7,762 nt of DNA from an uncultured Clostridium sp. (GTDB lineage Bacteria > Bacillota > Clostridia > TANB77 > CAG-508): positions 1 to 7,762 of the forward strand of contig CALYZR010000023.1 in NCBI GenBank assembly GCA_945610215.1. The letters are read 5' to 3'. The translations under genes and the position numbers were made by a program. Position 1 is the stretch's first letter. Every line of letters begins with the position of its first letter. This document shows, in pieces, positions 1 to 6,143 of the stretch. The notes under the pieces were generated by a model, which made no database searches, had not been told where the DNA came from, and worked only from the letters and a program-made list of their open reading frames with translations.

Positions 1-456
1 TTCTCCTTCTGATGTTGATCCTTTTAGTGTTGTTCCTCTGTAATTGTATTTGCCTTGTACTTTTATTGAATATATCTTGTCTATTTTTGTTTTATTAAAT
101 TCTATGTCTTCAACATAATCATCATAAAATCTTCCTATTGTTTCACTATTTAAAATGTTTCCTTCTGTATCTCTTATTATGCAGATTAGCCTTGGATTAA
201 TTTTCGCTTCTACATATGTAATTTTGACATTTTGATCTATTTCTTTTGTAATAACTTTTTTTATTTCTGATACAACATTTTTATTTTGATAAAGTTCTTT
301 AGCTCGTACAAGCTCTTGATCAATTGATTTATACAAATATATAGATACTTGGTTGTATATTATTGCATCAAAAAATATAAGTATTAATGCAAATACTATA
401 AATGTGTAAAACATATTTTTTCTTAATTGTTCTTTTATTAATTTTTGCTCGTTCAT
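1..456 (-). CDS. Sensor histidine kinase, N-terminal part (cut by window edge)
   Basis: The reading frame is open for 152 codons from an ATG at 456 to the window edge without a stop, so the gene continues outside. The start follows a GAGGT ribosome binding site at 461-465. Residues 1-14 are short and basic (MNEQKLIKEQLRKN). Residues about 15-33 form one hydrophobic membrane segment, followed by a mixed, lysine-rich extracytoplasmic stretch containing INPRLICIIRDTEGNIL (about residues 106-122) and KYNYRG. This layout, and the look of the sensor segment, matches clostridial two-component sensor kinases whose HAMP and kinase domains would follow. No kinase motif is visible in the window, so the assignment rests on the N-terminus only. 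It has its own promoter just behind the proS terminator. The OmpR-type regulator on the same strand at 6899-7567 is a possible partner. Confidence 0.65.
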   Translation of the reverse strand, partial: MNEQKLIKEQLRKNMFYTFIVFALILIFFDAIIYNQVSIYLYKSIDQELVRAKELYQNKNVVSEIKKVITKEIDQNVKITYVEAKINPRLICIIRDTEGNILNSETIGRFYDDYVEDIEFNKTKIDKIYSIKVQGKYNYRGTTLKGSTSEGE

Positions 457-489
457 TTTTACCTCTTTTACTTAATTTATTTCTTTTTT

Positions 490-518
490 ATTATATCACA
501 TAGTTTATTAAAGTAAAA
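490..518 (-). promoter_or_regulatory. Promoter of the sensor kinase gene (extended -10)
   Basis: On the minus strand a perfect TATAAT lies at 490-495, preceded by TGA (496-498), giving an extended -10 motif (TGnTATAAT). The -35 box is poor (TTTTAC, 513-518, 17-bp spacer), as is common when an extended -10 is present. The start codon lies about 34 bp downstream at 456. The promoter follows directly on the proS terminator, so the kinase gene is probably transcribed independently of proS. Confidence 0.6.
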
Positions 519-550
519 TTAAAAACAGCCATATTGGTATAGCTGTTTTT
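519..550 (-). terminator. Intrinsic terminator of proS
   Basis: The inverted repeat 521-532 / 539-550 forms a 12-bp stem (AAAAACAGCYAT, one G-U pair) with a six-base loop. On the minus strand the stem runs into a T-tract and further T-rich sequence, only 5 bp after the proS stop codon. The other strand also has a T-run, so the element could work in both directions. Confidence 0.8.
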
Positions 551-555
551 TTATT

Positions 556-2244
556 TTACTTGTTTATTATAATATCTATTTTTTCTACTACTGAGTCTAG
601 TTTACAGTCTTCTGAGCTTTCTTCATTTCTCTTTTTAAATTCTACTATTCCATCAGTAATTTTCTTTCCAACTGTTACTCTTATTGGAATTCCAATTAAA
701 TCCATATCGTTAAATTTTACTCCTGCTCTTTCTTTTCTATCGTCTATTAATGTATCTATTCCCATGTTATTTAATGTATTATATAATTTATTTCCAGCAT
801 TTAGTTGTTCTTCGTCTTTTGGATTTATTACTACTATTGCAACTTTATATGGTGCTACATTCATTGGCCAAATTATACCTTTTTCGTCGTTATTTTGTTC
901 TACTATTGCAGAAAGAATTCTTTCTAGTCCTATTCCATAACTTCCCATAACAACTGGATGACTTTGATTATCTTCTCCTAGGTAGTTTAATCCTAAGCTT
1001 TCTGAATATTTTGTTCCTAGTTTAAATGTATTTCCAACTTCTATACCTTTTTTGAATACTAATTTTTTACCACAGTTAGGACAAATATCTCCTTCTTTTA
1101 CATTTACTATATCTGCAGATAAATCATATTTAAAATCTTTTAGGTTTGCATTTATGTAATGATATCCTTCTTTATTTGCTCCACAACAGAAGTTTTTCAT
1201 TTTTAAAACTTCATTATCTACTACAATTTTTGCATTTAATCCTATTGGTCCTGTGCAGCCTGGTACTGCGTTTGATGTTGCAATCAATTCATCTGTTGCA
1301 AATCCTATTTCTTTTCCTTTTAGTGCTTTTAAAGCTTTTACTTCGTTTAATTCTCTATCTCCTCTTACAAAGAATATAACTAATTTGTTGTCTACATTCA
1401 TAAGTAAGGCCTTTACTGTTTTCTTTATGTCTAATTTTAAATAATCGCAGATTTCTTCTATTGTATGATAATTTTTAGTATCTACCATTTCTAGTTCTTT
1501 TTCTTCTTCGTTACATTCTTCGTTGCTTATACATGGTGTTACTTCTATGTTAGAAGAAAAATCACAGTTTTCGCAAAGTACAAGTACGTCTTCTCCAACA
1601 TCTGTAATGGCTTGGAATTCTTCTGAAAGTATTCCACCCATAACTCCTGTATCTGCTCTAACAACAGTATAGTTTAATCCTAATTCTGTAAATATTCTGT
1701 GATATGCATCAAACATCTTTTTATATGAAACATCTAGTCCATCATAATCTGTATCGAAACTATATGCATCCTTCATTGTAAATTCTCTTACTCTTATTAG
1801 TCCTAGTCTTGGTCTTACTTCGTCTCTAAATTTTGTTCCTATTTGATATAAGGTATATGGTAAATCTCTGTATGATTTAACTCTACTCATTGACATAAAT
1901 GCAAAAAGCTCTTCGTGTGTAGGTCCTAAGGCATATTCTCTATTATATCTATCTGTTGATCTAAACATACTTGGTCCAAAGGCATTTTTTCTTCCTGATT
2001 TTTCAAAAAAGTCCATTGGTAAAAGCATTGGCATTTTTAATTCATCTGCTCCTGCTTTGTTCATATTTTTACGAACTATTTCTTCTACATTTTGATATGC
2101 TTTTGTTCCTAATGGTGTTTTTGCATAAACTCCATTGCTTACTTTTTTAATCATTCCACTTTTTACTAAAAGCTTTCCACTTACTGAATCTTCGTCACTT
2201 ACATCTTCTCTTAATGTGTAAAAAAAGTCTTCACTTAATCTCAT
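556..2244 (-). CDS. proS: Prolyl-tRNA synthetase (bacterial type with editing domain)
   Basis: A class II aminoacyl-tRNA synthetase that charges tRNA-Pro with proline in the cytoplasm; 562 aa, normal for the bacterial long form. Motif 2 is at residues about 139-163 (FRDEVRPRLGLIR, then REFTMKDAYSF). The ALGPTHEE proline/ATP loop is at about 105-112, and motif 3 (GSYGIGLERILSAI) is at 434-447. Between motifs 2 and 3 lies an INS (YbaK-like) editing domain, about 225-385, with the conserved Lys region KKTVKALLM that removes mis-charged Ala. A C-terminal anticodon-binding domain covers about 465-562. Two CxxC pairs (C224/C227 and C388/C391) flank the editing domain and could bind a metal; that is inference. 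The start is supported by AGGAGGA at 2251-2257, 6 nt before ATG. Expression is controlled by the T-box leader directly upstream, with a promoter just beyond trpB. Confidence 0.97.
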   Translation of the reverse strand: MRLSEDFFYTLREDVSDEDSVSGKLLVKSGMIKKVSNGVYAKTPLGTKAYQNVEEIVRKNMNKAGADELKMPMLLPMDFFEKSGRKNAFGPSMFRSTDRYNREYALGPTHEELFAFMSMSRVKSYRDLPYTLYQIGTKFRDEVRPRLGLIRVREFTMKDAYSFDTDYDGLDVSYKKMFDAYHRIFTELGLNYTVVRADTGVMGGILSEEFQAITDVGEDVLVLCENCDFSSNIEVTPCISNEECNEEEKELEMVDTKNYHTIEEICDYLKLDIKKTVKALLMNVDNKLVIFFVRGDRELNEVKALKALKGKEIGFATDELIATSNAVPGCTGPIGLNAKIVVDNEVLKMKNFCCGANKEGYHYINANLKDFKYDLSADIVNVKEGDICPNCGKKLVFKKGIEVGNTFKLGTKYSESLGLNYLGEDNQSHPVVMGSYGIGLERILSAIVEQNNDEKGIIWPMNVAPYKVAIVVINPKDEEQLNAGNKLYNTLNNMGIDTLIDDRKERAGVKFNDMDLIGIPIRVTVGKKITDGIVEFKKRNEESSEDCKLDSVVEKIDIIINK

Positions 2245-2260
2245 TTTTATTCCTCCTATA

Positions 2261-2297
2261 TTACAAAAGCCCTAAGTTATATTTATTAACTTAGGGC
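2261..2297 (-). terminator. T-box terminator hairpin upstream of proS
   Basis: An 11-bp perfect stem (GCCCTAAGTTA, 2287-2297 with 2269-2279) with a 7-nt loop, followed on the minus strand by TTTTG. It is the regulated terminator of the T-box. Since no separate terminator is visible after trpB, it may also end transcripts reading through from trpB. Confidence 0.88.
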
Positions 2298-2528
2298 GAA
2301 TTTTCTTATCCGTGTTACCACCTATCTTTAGAATTGCTTCTACACTCAGATAATGTTTTTTAACATTATATCCTATGATAACGGTGGATTTCCGATAAAA
2401 CTTACTTTAATTCAGTCCATAGCTCCAAGGCTGGTTCTATATTTAGTTCCTTAAAGTTTTTCACCAACCAACTCTTCTCTAAAAGTTCATAAATATATAC
2501 TATTCCTCTTCTTTGCTTTTAAAATATA
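2261..2528 (-). promoter_or_regulatory. T-box riboswitch, proline-specific, controlling proS
   Basis: The leader RNA of proS senses uncharged tRNA-Pro. Visible elements in transcript order: an AGTA loop-E half at 2498-2501; stem I sequence with GGTTGGTG; GAA (2435-2437) followed by the specifier CCA (2432-2434, a proline codon) and a purine; the CTTGGAG segment; the conserved T-box block AGGTGGTAACACGG at 2310-2323; and the terminator. The TGGT inside the T-box block would pair with an ACCA tRNA 3' end, fitting an A discriminator base. The specifier and the downstream gene agree with each other. Uncharged tRNA-Pro should stabilise the antiterminator and allow proS transcription. The 5' end is estimated from the promoter. 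Confidence 0.93.
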
Positions 2529-2534
2529 TTATTA

Positions 2535-2563
2535 TTTTTACCATAAAATTTGCATTTTGTCAA
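2535..2563 (-). promoter_or_regulatory. Promoter of proS T-box transcript
   Basis: A perfect -35 TTGACA (2558-2563) is followed after 17 bp by an imperfect -10, TAAAAA (2535-2540), placing the start near 2528, just before the T-box stem I. It lies about 20 bp behind the trpB stop codon. Confidence 0.6.
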
Positions 2564-2582
2564 TGATTATGGAAGGAGTTTA

Positions 2583-3734
2583 TTAATAAATATTAATTGT
2601 TTCTATATCTTTATCTCCTCTTCCAGATAAATTTACAATAATGATTTCATTATTTTTATAGTTTTTTGCAATTTTTATTGCATATGCAATTGCATGACTA
2701 CTTTCTAATGCTGGTATTATTCCTTCTAATTGGCAAAGTAGTTTAAATGCTTCTACTGCTTCTTTATCTGTAATACTGTCATATTTAACTCTTTCTATTG
2801 ATTTTAAATATGCGTGTTCTGGACCAATGCCTGGATAGTCTAGACCTGCTGAAATTGAATAGGCTTCTTCTATATTGCCTTTTTCATCTTGCATTATATA
2901 TGTTTTCATTCCATGTAGAATTCCAATTTTGTTATTATAAATTGCTGAAGCATGTTGCTTTGTGTTAAGACCTTTTCCAGCAGCTTCCACACCATATATT
3001 TCAACATCTTTTTCTTTTATAAAATCTGAGAACAACCCTATGCTGTTACTTCCTCCACCAACACATGCAACTATTGCTTTAGGTAATTTTCCTTCTTGTT
3101 CAATAATCTGCTTTTTAGCTTCTTCACCTATTATTTTTTGAAAATTTTTTACCATTTCTGGATATGGACTTGGTCCCACTGCCGAACCTATTAAATAAAA
3201 TACGTCTTGGTGATTTAATAAGTATTCAAAAGCTTCATCTACTGCATCTTTTAATGTCCCTTTTCCTTTTGTTACTTCATGAACTTCTGCTCCTAAAAGC
3301 TTCATTTTATCCACATTAACCCTTTGTCTTCTTATATCTTCTTTTCCCATAAATATCGTACATTTTATATTAAACAAACTACACGCTGTTGCAGTTGCAA
3401 CTCCATGTTGCCCTGCTCCTGTTTCTGCAATTATATGTTTTTTATTCATACGTTTTGCAAGTAAAATTTGCCCTATAGCATTATTTATTTTATGTGCACC
3501 TGTATGGTTTAGATCTTCTCTTTTTAAATATATTTTTGCTCCATTTGCATATTTAGTTAAATTTTTTGCATAATATAATGATGTTGGTCTTCCAACATAT
3601 TGTTTTAAATAGTGTAAATATTCTTTTACAAATTTTTCATCATTTTTTGCTTTTGTAAATTCTCTTTCAATTTCATTTAATTTTTCTTTTAATTCTTGTG
3701 GCACATATTGTCCACCAAACTCTCCATAATTCAT
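2583..3734 (-). CDS. trpB: Tryptophan synthase beta chain, stand-alone
   Basis: A PLP enzyme that condenses indole with L-serine to L-tryptophan; 383 aa against about 395 usual. The N-terminus [12 protein letters not shown] is typical of the TrpB1 type. [10 protein letters not shown] (77-86) carries the PLP lysine K82, and AETGAGQHG (103-111) has the catalytic Glu at 104. GGGSNS (226-231) binds the cofactor phosphate, and LSGRGDKD lies near the C-terminus. No catalytic residue is obviously missing. No trpA or other trp gene is in the window, so the enzyme may use free indole or an alpha chain encoded elsewhere. The start follows a modest AAGGAA site (3741-3746). It is preceded by a Trp attenuation leader, and its first 62 nt are overlapped out of frame by a Trp-rich small ORF. 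It is followed within 20 bp by the proS promoter without a terminator of its own. Confidence 0.96.
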   Translation of the reverse strand: MNYGEFGGQYVPQELKEKLNEIEREFTKAKNDEKFVKEYLHYLKQYVGRPTSLYYAKNLTKYANGAKIYLKREDLNHTGAHKINNAIGQILLAKRMNKKHIIAETGAGQHGVATATACSLFNIKCTIFMGKEDIRRQRVNVDKMKLLGAEVHEVTKGKGTLKDAVDEAFEYLLNHQDVFYLIGSAVGPSPYPEMVKNFQKIIGEEAKKQIIEQEGKLPKAIVACVGGGSNSIGLFSDFIKEKDVEIYGVEAAGKGLNTKQHASAIYNNKIGILHGMKTYIMQDEKGNIEEAYSISAGLDYPGIGPEHAYLKSIERVKYDSITDKEAVEAFKLLCQLEGIIPALESSHAIAYAIKIAKNYKNNEIIIVNLSGRGDKDIETINIY

Positions 3735-3798
3735 AATTAATTCCTTCTTTCTTTAAAATAATTTTATATAAAATTTGCCAATGCCAGTCAGCTTCCAT
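3673..3798 (-). CDS. Trp-rich small ORF overlapping the trpB start (putative regulatory uORF)
   Basis: A 41-codon ORF begins with ATG at 3798 after a near-ideal ribosome binding site AAAGGAGGT (3806-3814, 7-nt spacing), much stronger than that of trpB. It starts [12 protein letters not shown] and carries Trp at codons 5, 7, 25, 28 and 29. It lies between the Trp attenuator terminator and trpB, runs over the trpB ribosome binding site and start codon in another frame, and stops 62 nt inside trpB. The three late Trp codons fall partly in sequence constrained by trpB. The strong site and the early WHW suggest a Trp-sensing ORF. One model is that stalling at codons 5/7 leaves the trpB site about 35 nt downstream open, while free translation sweeps across it. 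It could instead couple translation to trpB or be fortuitous. No homologue is recognised. Confidence 0.55.
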   Translation of the reverse strand: MEADWHWQILYKIILKKEGINYELWRVWWTICATRIKRKIK

Positions 3799-3818
3799 AT
3801 GCACCACCTCCTTTAAAC

Positions 3819-3864
3819 AACAAAAAGCACATGTACAAGTTTTAATCACTCATACATGTGCTTT
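3819..3864 (-). terminator. Trp attenuator terminator (3:4 hairpin)
   Basis: A 12-bp perfect stem (AAAGCACATGTA with TACATGTGCTTT), extended by five pairs including G-U, with a short A/T loop, is followed by a five-base T-tract continuing as TTTTTGTTG on the minus strand. It lies between the leader peptide and trpB and competes with the antiterminator. A near-copy terminates the acetyltransferase operon at 5041-5086. Confidence 0.9.
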
Positions 3865-3865
3865 G
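3821..3865 (-). repeat. Direct repeat copy 1 of the attenuator/terminator hairpin (copy 2 at 5041-5086)
   Basis: Positions 3821-3865 and 5041-5086 align with only about six differences and one single-base gap, in the same orientation. The most conserved part is the hairpin 5' arm and loop edge, ATCACTCATACATGTGCT on the plus strand. The two copies flank the frameshifted cysteine-synthase-like gene. The shared sequence includes segment 3 of the Trp attenuator, but the second copy lacks the leader peptide and segments 1 and 2. Confidence 0.85.
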
Positions 3866-3887
3866 TGTATTTTTTTCTTAATATTTT

Positions 3888-3971
3888 TTAAAGCACAACA
3901 AATTTGTATGGGTGATTCTTCTCCCATACATTCCACCAGTTATTTAATTTTATATTAATTAAATTACTCAT
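3888..3971 (-). CDS. Trp leader peptide (27 aa, trpL-like)
   Basis: ATG at 3971 follows AAAGGAG (3980-3986, 8-nt spacing). The 27-residue peptide begins MSNLINIKLNNWWNVW and ends KFVVL, with TAA at 3888-3890. Trp codons 12, 13 and 16 (TGG at 3936-3938, 3933-3935, 3924-3926) are far above chance density for one of the rarest amino acids. They sit exactly where a stalled ribosome would cover segment 1 of the attenuator. The peptide most likely has no function of its own; its translation reads out charged tRNA-Trp. The nearby promoter means it is almost the first thing transcribed. No symbol is assigned because it is analogous to, not recognisably homologous with, enteric trpL. Confidence 0.88.
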   Translation of the reverse strand: MSNLINIKLNNWWNVWEKNHPYKFVVL

Positions 3972-3994
3972 TGTTTTGTCTCCTTTATAATATT

Positions 3995-4023
3995 ATTATA
4001 TGAAAATCTTTTTATATTGTCAA
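3995..4023 (-). promoter_or_regulatory. Consensus promoter of the Trp leader-trpB transcript
   Basis: A perfect -35 TTGACA (4018-4023), a 17-bp spacer and a perfect -10 TATAAT (3995-4000) give a fully consensus housekeeping promoter. Transcription should begin near 3988, about 17 nt before the leader peptide start. Such a strong promoter fits control by attenuation after initiation. The -35 box starts only 4 bp after the stop codon of the upstream gene. Confidence 0.9.
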
Positions 4024-4027
4024 TTGT

Positions 4028-4982
4028 TTATACAAATTCATAATCTAATAATTCAATTTTGTTAGATATAAATTCTTCGTTTTTGTCTATTGGCTTACTC
4101 AATTCTGTTGATAAATACTTTTTATTATCATCTGGGAACACAGTAACAATGTCTCCTTCATTTTCTTCTTTTGCAAGTACACTTGCAATTAAATTAGCAC
4201 CTGAAGATATGCCAACACCAATTCCTAATTCTATTGCTATCTTTCTCGACATATTTATTGCATCATCGTCATTTATTGTAATAATTTTATCTATTTTTTC
4301 CTTATCTACTATTTTTGGAATAAAATCATCTCCTATTCCTTCAATTTTATGATTTCCAATAATTTTATTTTGTGACAATAACGGCATTTTATCTGGTTCC
4401 AATGCATAAATTTTTGTTTTTTTATTTTCTTCTTTTAGTCTTTTTGCAACCCCCATTAGAGTCCCTCCTGTTCCTATTCCTGAAACAAATCCTGCTATAT
4501 TACTTTTTAATGTTTCTATAATTTCTTTACCTGTTGTTTCATAGTGTGCTAATACATTATTTTCATTTTCAAATTGATTACTTAAAAAGGCATTATTTTT
4601 TTGAGCATATTTTACAGCTTCATTAATTGCTCTTTTGAATCCCCCTTCTTCTTTAGAAATAAGTGTCACTTTTGCATCGTACATTTTCATTAAATCAAGT
4701 CTTTCTTTGCTTACCCAATCTGGCATAAATATGTGAACTGGATTACCAAAAAAGGCTCCCATGGCAGACAATGCAATACCTGTATTTCCGGCTTGTTGCT
4801 TCTACTATTTCCATTCCTTTTTTTAATTCATTATCTTCATACGCTGATTTAATAATATAATATGCTACTCTATCTTTTATACTTCCAGTCAAATTATATG
4901 ACTCTAATTTAGAATAAACATGTTTTTCCTTTCCTTTGTATTTATATGATATTTTAATTAAAGGTGTATTTCCAATTTTCAT
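4028..4982 (-). pseudogene. Cysteine synthase-like PLP enzyme, frameshifted
   Basis: A fold-type II PLP enzyme of the cysteine synthase / cystathionine beta-synthase family, which would make cysteine from an activated serine and sulfide. The 5' part (ATG at 4982, AAGGAGGG at 4993-5000) reads MKIGNTPLIK, with the PLP lysine K36 in LTGSIKDR. It then reaches EATS and goes out of frame, stopping at 4743. The rest continues in the next frame down to 4028, with GIGTGGTLMG (phosphate loop) and ISSGANL near the C-terminus. Removing one G of the GG at 4790-4791 (plus strand) restores the family motif TSGNTGIALSAMG and gives a 317-aa protein, the normal family length. Everything else looks intact, so this is a very recent mutation or a sequencing error. 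A TTG at 4771 could restart the C-terminal part, but without the PLP lysine. Confidence 0.9.
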
Positions 4983-4997
4983 ATATCAAATTCCCTC

Positions 4998-5021
4998 CTT
5001 ATTTTAATTTATTAAAATAAG
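4998..5021. promoter_or_regulatory. 10-bp palindrome over the cysteine-synthase-like gene's promoter/RBS
   Basis: A perfect inverted repeat CTTATTTTAA-TTTA-TTAAAATAAG. Its left edge overlaps the ribosome binding site of the downstream gene (4993-5000). A weak promoter, TTGTAA (5031-5036) with 16 bp to TAATAA (5009-5014), would put the -10 box in its centre. It could be a repressor operator or an RNA hairpin masking the ribosome binding site. All the bases except the outer pair are A or T, so chance cannot be excluded. It matches no operator I can name. Confidence 0.4.
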
Positions 5022-5040
5022 TTCATAATGTTACAAATTA

Positions 5041-5086
5041 CAAAAAACACATGTATAAGCTTTTTATCACTCATACATGTGCTCTG
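5041..5086 (-). terminator. Terminator of the acetyltransferase operon (near-copy of the Trp attenuator hairpin)
   Basis: It begins 9 bp after the tandem acetyltransferase stop codon. The stem pairs CACATGTAT with ATACATGTG, extended on both sides by A-T, G-C and G-U pairs, with a loop of about 8 nt and a six-base T-tract on the minus strand (5042-5047). It is almost the same sequence as 3821-3865. Here no leader peptide precedes it, so it probably acts as a plain terminator. Confidence 0.85.
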
Positions 5087-5094
5087 ATTAAATA

Positions 5095-6129
5095 TTACAA
5101 TTTAATCCAATATACTTGTGCTATTTTTCCCTCTTCGGTTTTTAATTCTTTTTCTAGCACTCCTCCTGCTTTTAAAATCGTTTTTCTAGATGGTTCGTTT
5201 TCTTTATAGCACCCTAGCATTACTTTCTCTAGTTTTAACTCTTTCTTGCAATATTCTAATGCTTGGGCAAGCATTTGAGTTACATATCCTTTTTTTCTTT
5301 CTGTTGGTCTTACTCCATAACCAATATGTCCTCCATAGTTTCTTAAAAAATCATTTGCTAGTTTATGTCTTATATTTATCATCCCAATAATTTTATTATC
5401 TCTTTCTCTTACTCCAAAAAATTGTGTTGTAACAGCGTAATTATCTTGAACTGTTTCTTTCTTTGAATTGTTTTTTAATAATTCTAGCCATTCATCATAG
5501 TTGTCTATTTTATCCCATTTTGAACATGCATGTAATGTTTTTTCTCCATTTTCAAAATGTTCTTTTTTATATTCTATCATTTGTTGTTCGTATTCTTTTG
5601 TTGGTTTGATTAATTTTATTTTATCTTCTAACCTATATTCCAACCCTACTTCCCCCAATTCTATATTATGTACTTTTGAATTTCTTTCTGAAATTATTTT
5701 TCCACCCATCTTTTTATAAAATTCTATAGATGGATCATTTCCTTTTAAACACCAAATAATTAATTTTTTTCTATTATGTTCTATAAAGTAATTCTTTGCA
5801 TAATTAAATAATTTGCTTCCTATTCCATTTCTTTTTAATTCTGGCTCTACATATAGAACATGAATTTCTGCATTATGAAGCTCATCATTTTCGTCATCTG
5901 GTTTTCCAAATCTAATAACTCCTAAAATTTTGTTTTCTTCTTCATATACATATATATTATTACTTTCATTTTGAGAAAAAATATTTCTCTTCCAGCCTTT
6001 GCTCATCTCATCTTCTTGCATATCATCTAAAAACTCTTGGTCTATAAGTCCTTTGTATGCTGTTTGCCATCCTCTTAAAATTAAATTTGCTATACTATTT
6101 GAATCTTCAATTTTTGCTTTTCTAATCAT
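5095..6129 (-). CDS. Tandem GNAT acetyltransferase (two fused GNAT domains)
   Basis: 344 aa, about twice a single GNAT domain. The N-terminal domain (about 1-167) starts MIRKAKIEDSNSIANLI and has the acetyl-CoA loop KRNGIGSKL at 99-107, then NDPSIEFYKKMGG typical of Acetyltransf_1. The C-terminal domain (about 170-344) resembles the COG3981-type predicted acetyltransferases: GHIGYGVRPTERKKGYVTQML (267-287) carries its CoA loop, then NEPSRKTILKAGG. In the second loop the usual small residue after GY is Val. Both halves keep the core motifs, so both may bind acetyl-CoA. The substrate is unknown (small molecule, antibiotic or protein). The ribosome binding site AAGAAGGT (6137-6144) overlaps the upstream gene's stop codon, 14 nt between the genes, so the two are co-transcribed. 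Start and end are clear. Confidence 0.85.
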   Translation of the reverse strand: MIRKAKIEDSNSIANLILRGWQTAYKGLIDQEFLDDMQEDEMSKGWKRNIFSQNESNNIYVYEEENKILGVIRFGKPDDENDELHNAEIHVLYVEPELKRNGIGSKLFNYAKNYFIEHNRKKLIIWCLKGNDPSIEFYKKMGGKIISERNSKVHNIELGEVGLEYRLEDKIKLIKPTKEYEQQMIEYKKEHFENGEKTLHACSKWDKIDNYDEWLELLKNNSKKETVQDNYAVTTQFFGVRERDNKIIGMINIRHKLANDFLRNYGGHIGYGVRPTERKKGYVTQMLAQALEYCKKELKLEKVMLGCYKENEPSRKTILKAGGVLEKELKTEEGKIAQVYWIKL

Positions 6130-6143
6130 AATATCTACCTTCT

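Larger units (their letters stand above)
3799..3988 (-). promoter_or_regulatory. Tryptophan attenuator leader with alternative 1:2, 2:3 and 3:4 hairpins
   Basis: The leader has all parts of a ribosome-mediated attenuator. Segment 1 (3923-3930, containing Trp codon 16) pairs perfectly over 8 bp with segment 2 (3905-3912). Segment 2 can instead pair with segment 3 in two blocks: 3905-3914 with 3847-3856 (9 of 10 bp), and 3890-3897 with 3857-3864 (8 of 8 bp). Segment 3 also forms the 3:4 terminator with 3824-3840. The leader peptide stop codon sits at the end of segment 2. Expected behaviour: ribosomes stalled at Trp codons 12/13 mask segment 1, 2:3 forms and trpB is transcribed; when Trp is ample the ribosome reaches the stop, covers segment 2 and the terminator forms. 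The structures are read from complementarity by eye, not folded. Confidence 0.85.

Noticed and set aside
556..1444. Plus-strand ORFs opposite proS
   Set aside because: They are rich in Phe, Leu, Ser and Ile as expected from the complement of A-rich coding DNA, have no ribosome binding sites, and lie entirely within a clear proS gene.
3799..3820. A T-box-like GGTGGTGC upstream of trpB
   Set aside because: It lies after the terminator and is the ribosome binding site of the small ORF; there is no stem I architecture, and the leader is fully explained by ribosome-mediated attenuation.
4743..4982. Programmed frameshift in the cysteine-synthase-like gene
   Set aside because: There is no slippery heptamer or stimulatory structure at the site; a single extra G explains the break and ordinary family members are continuous.
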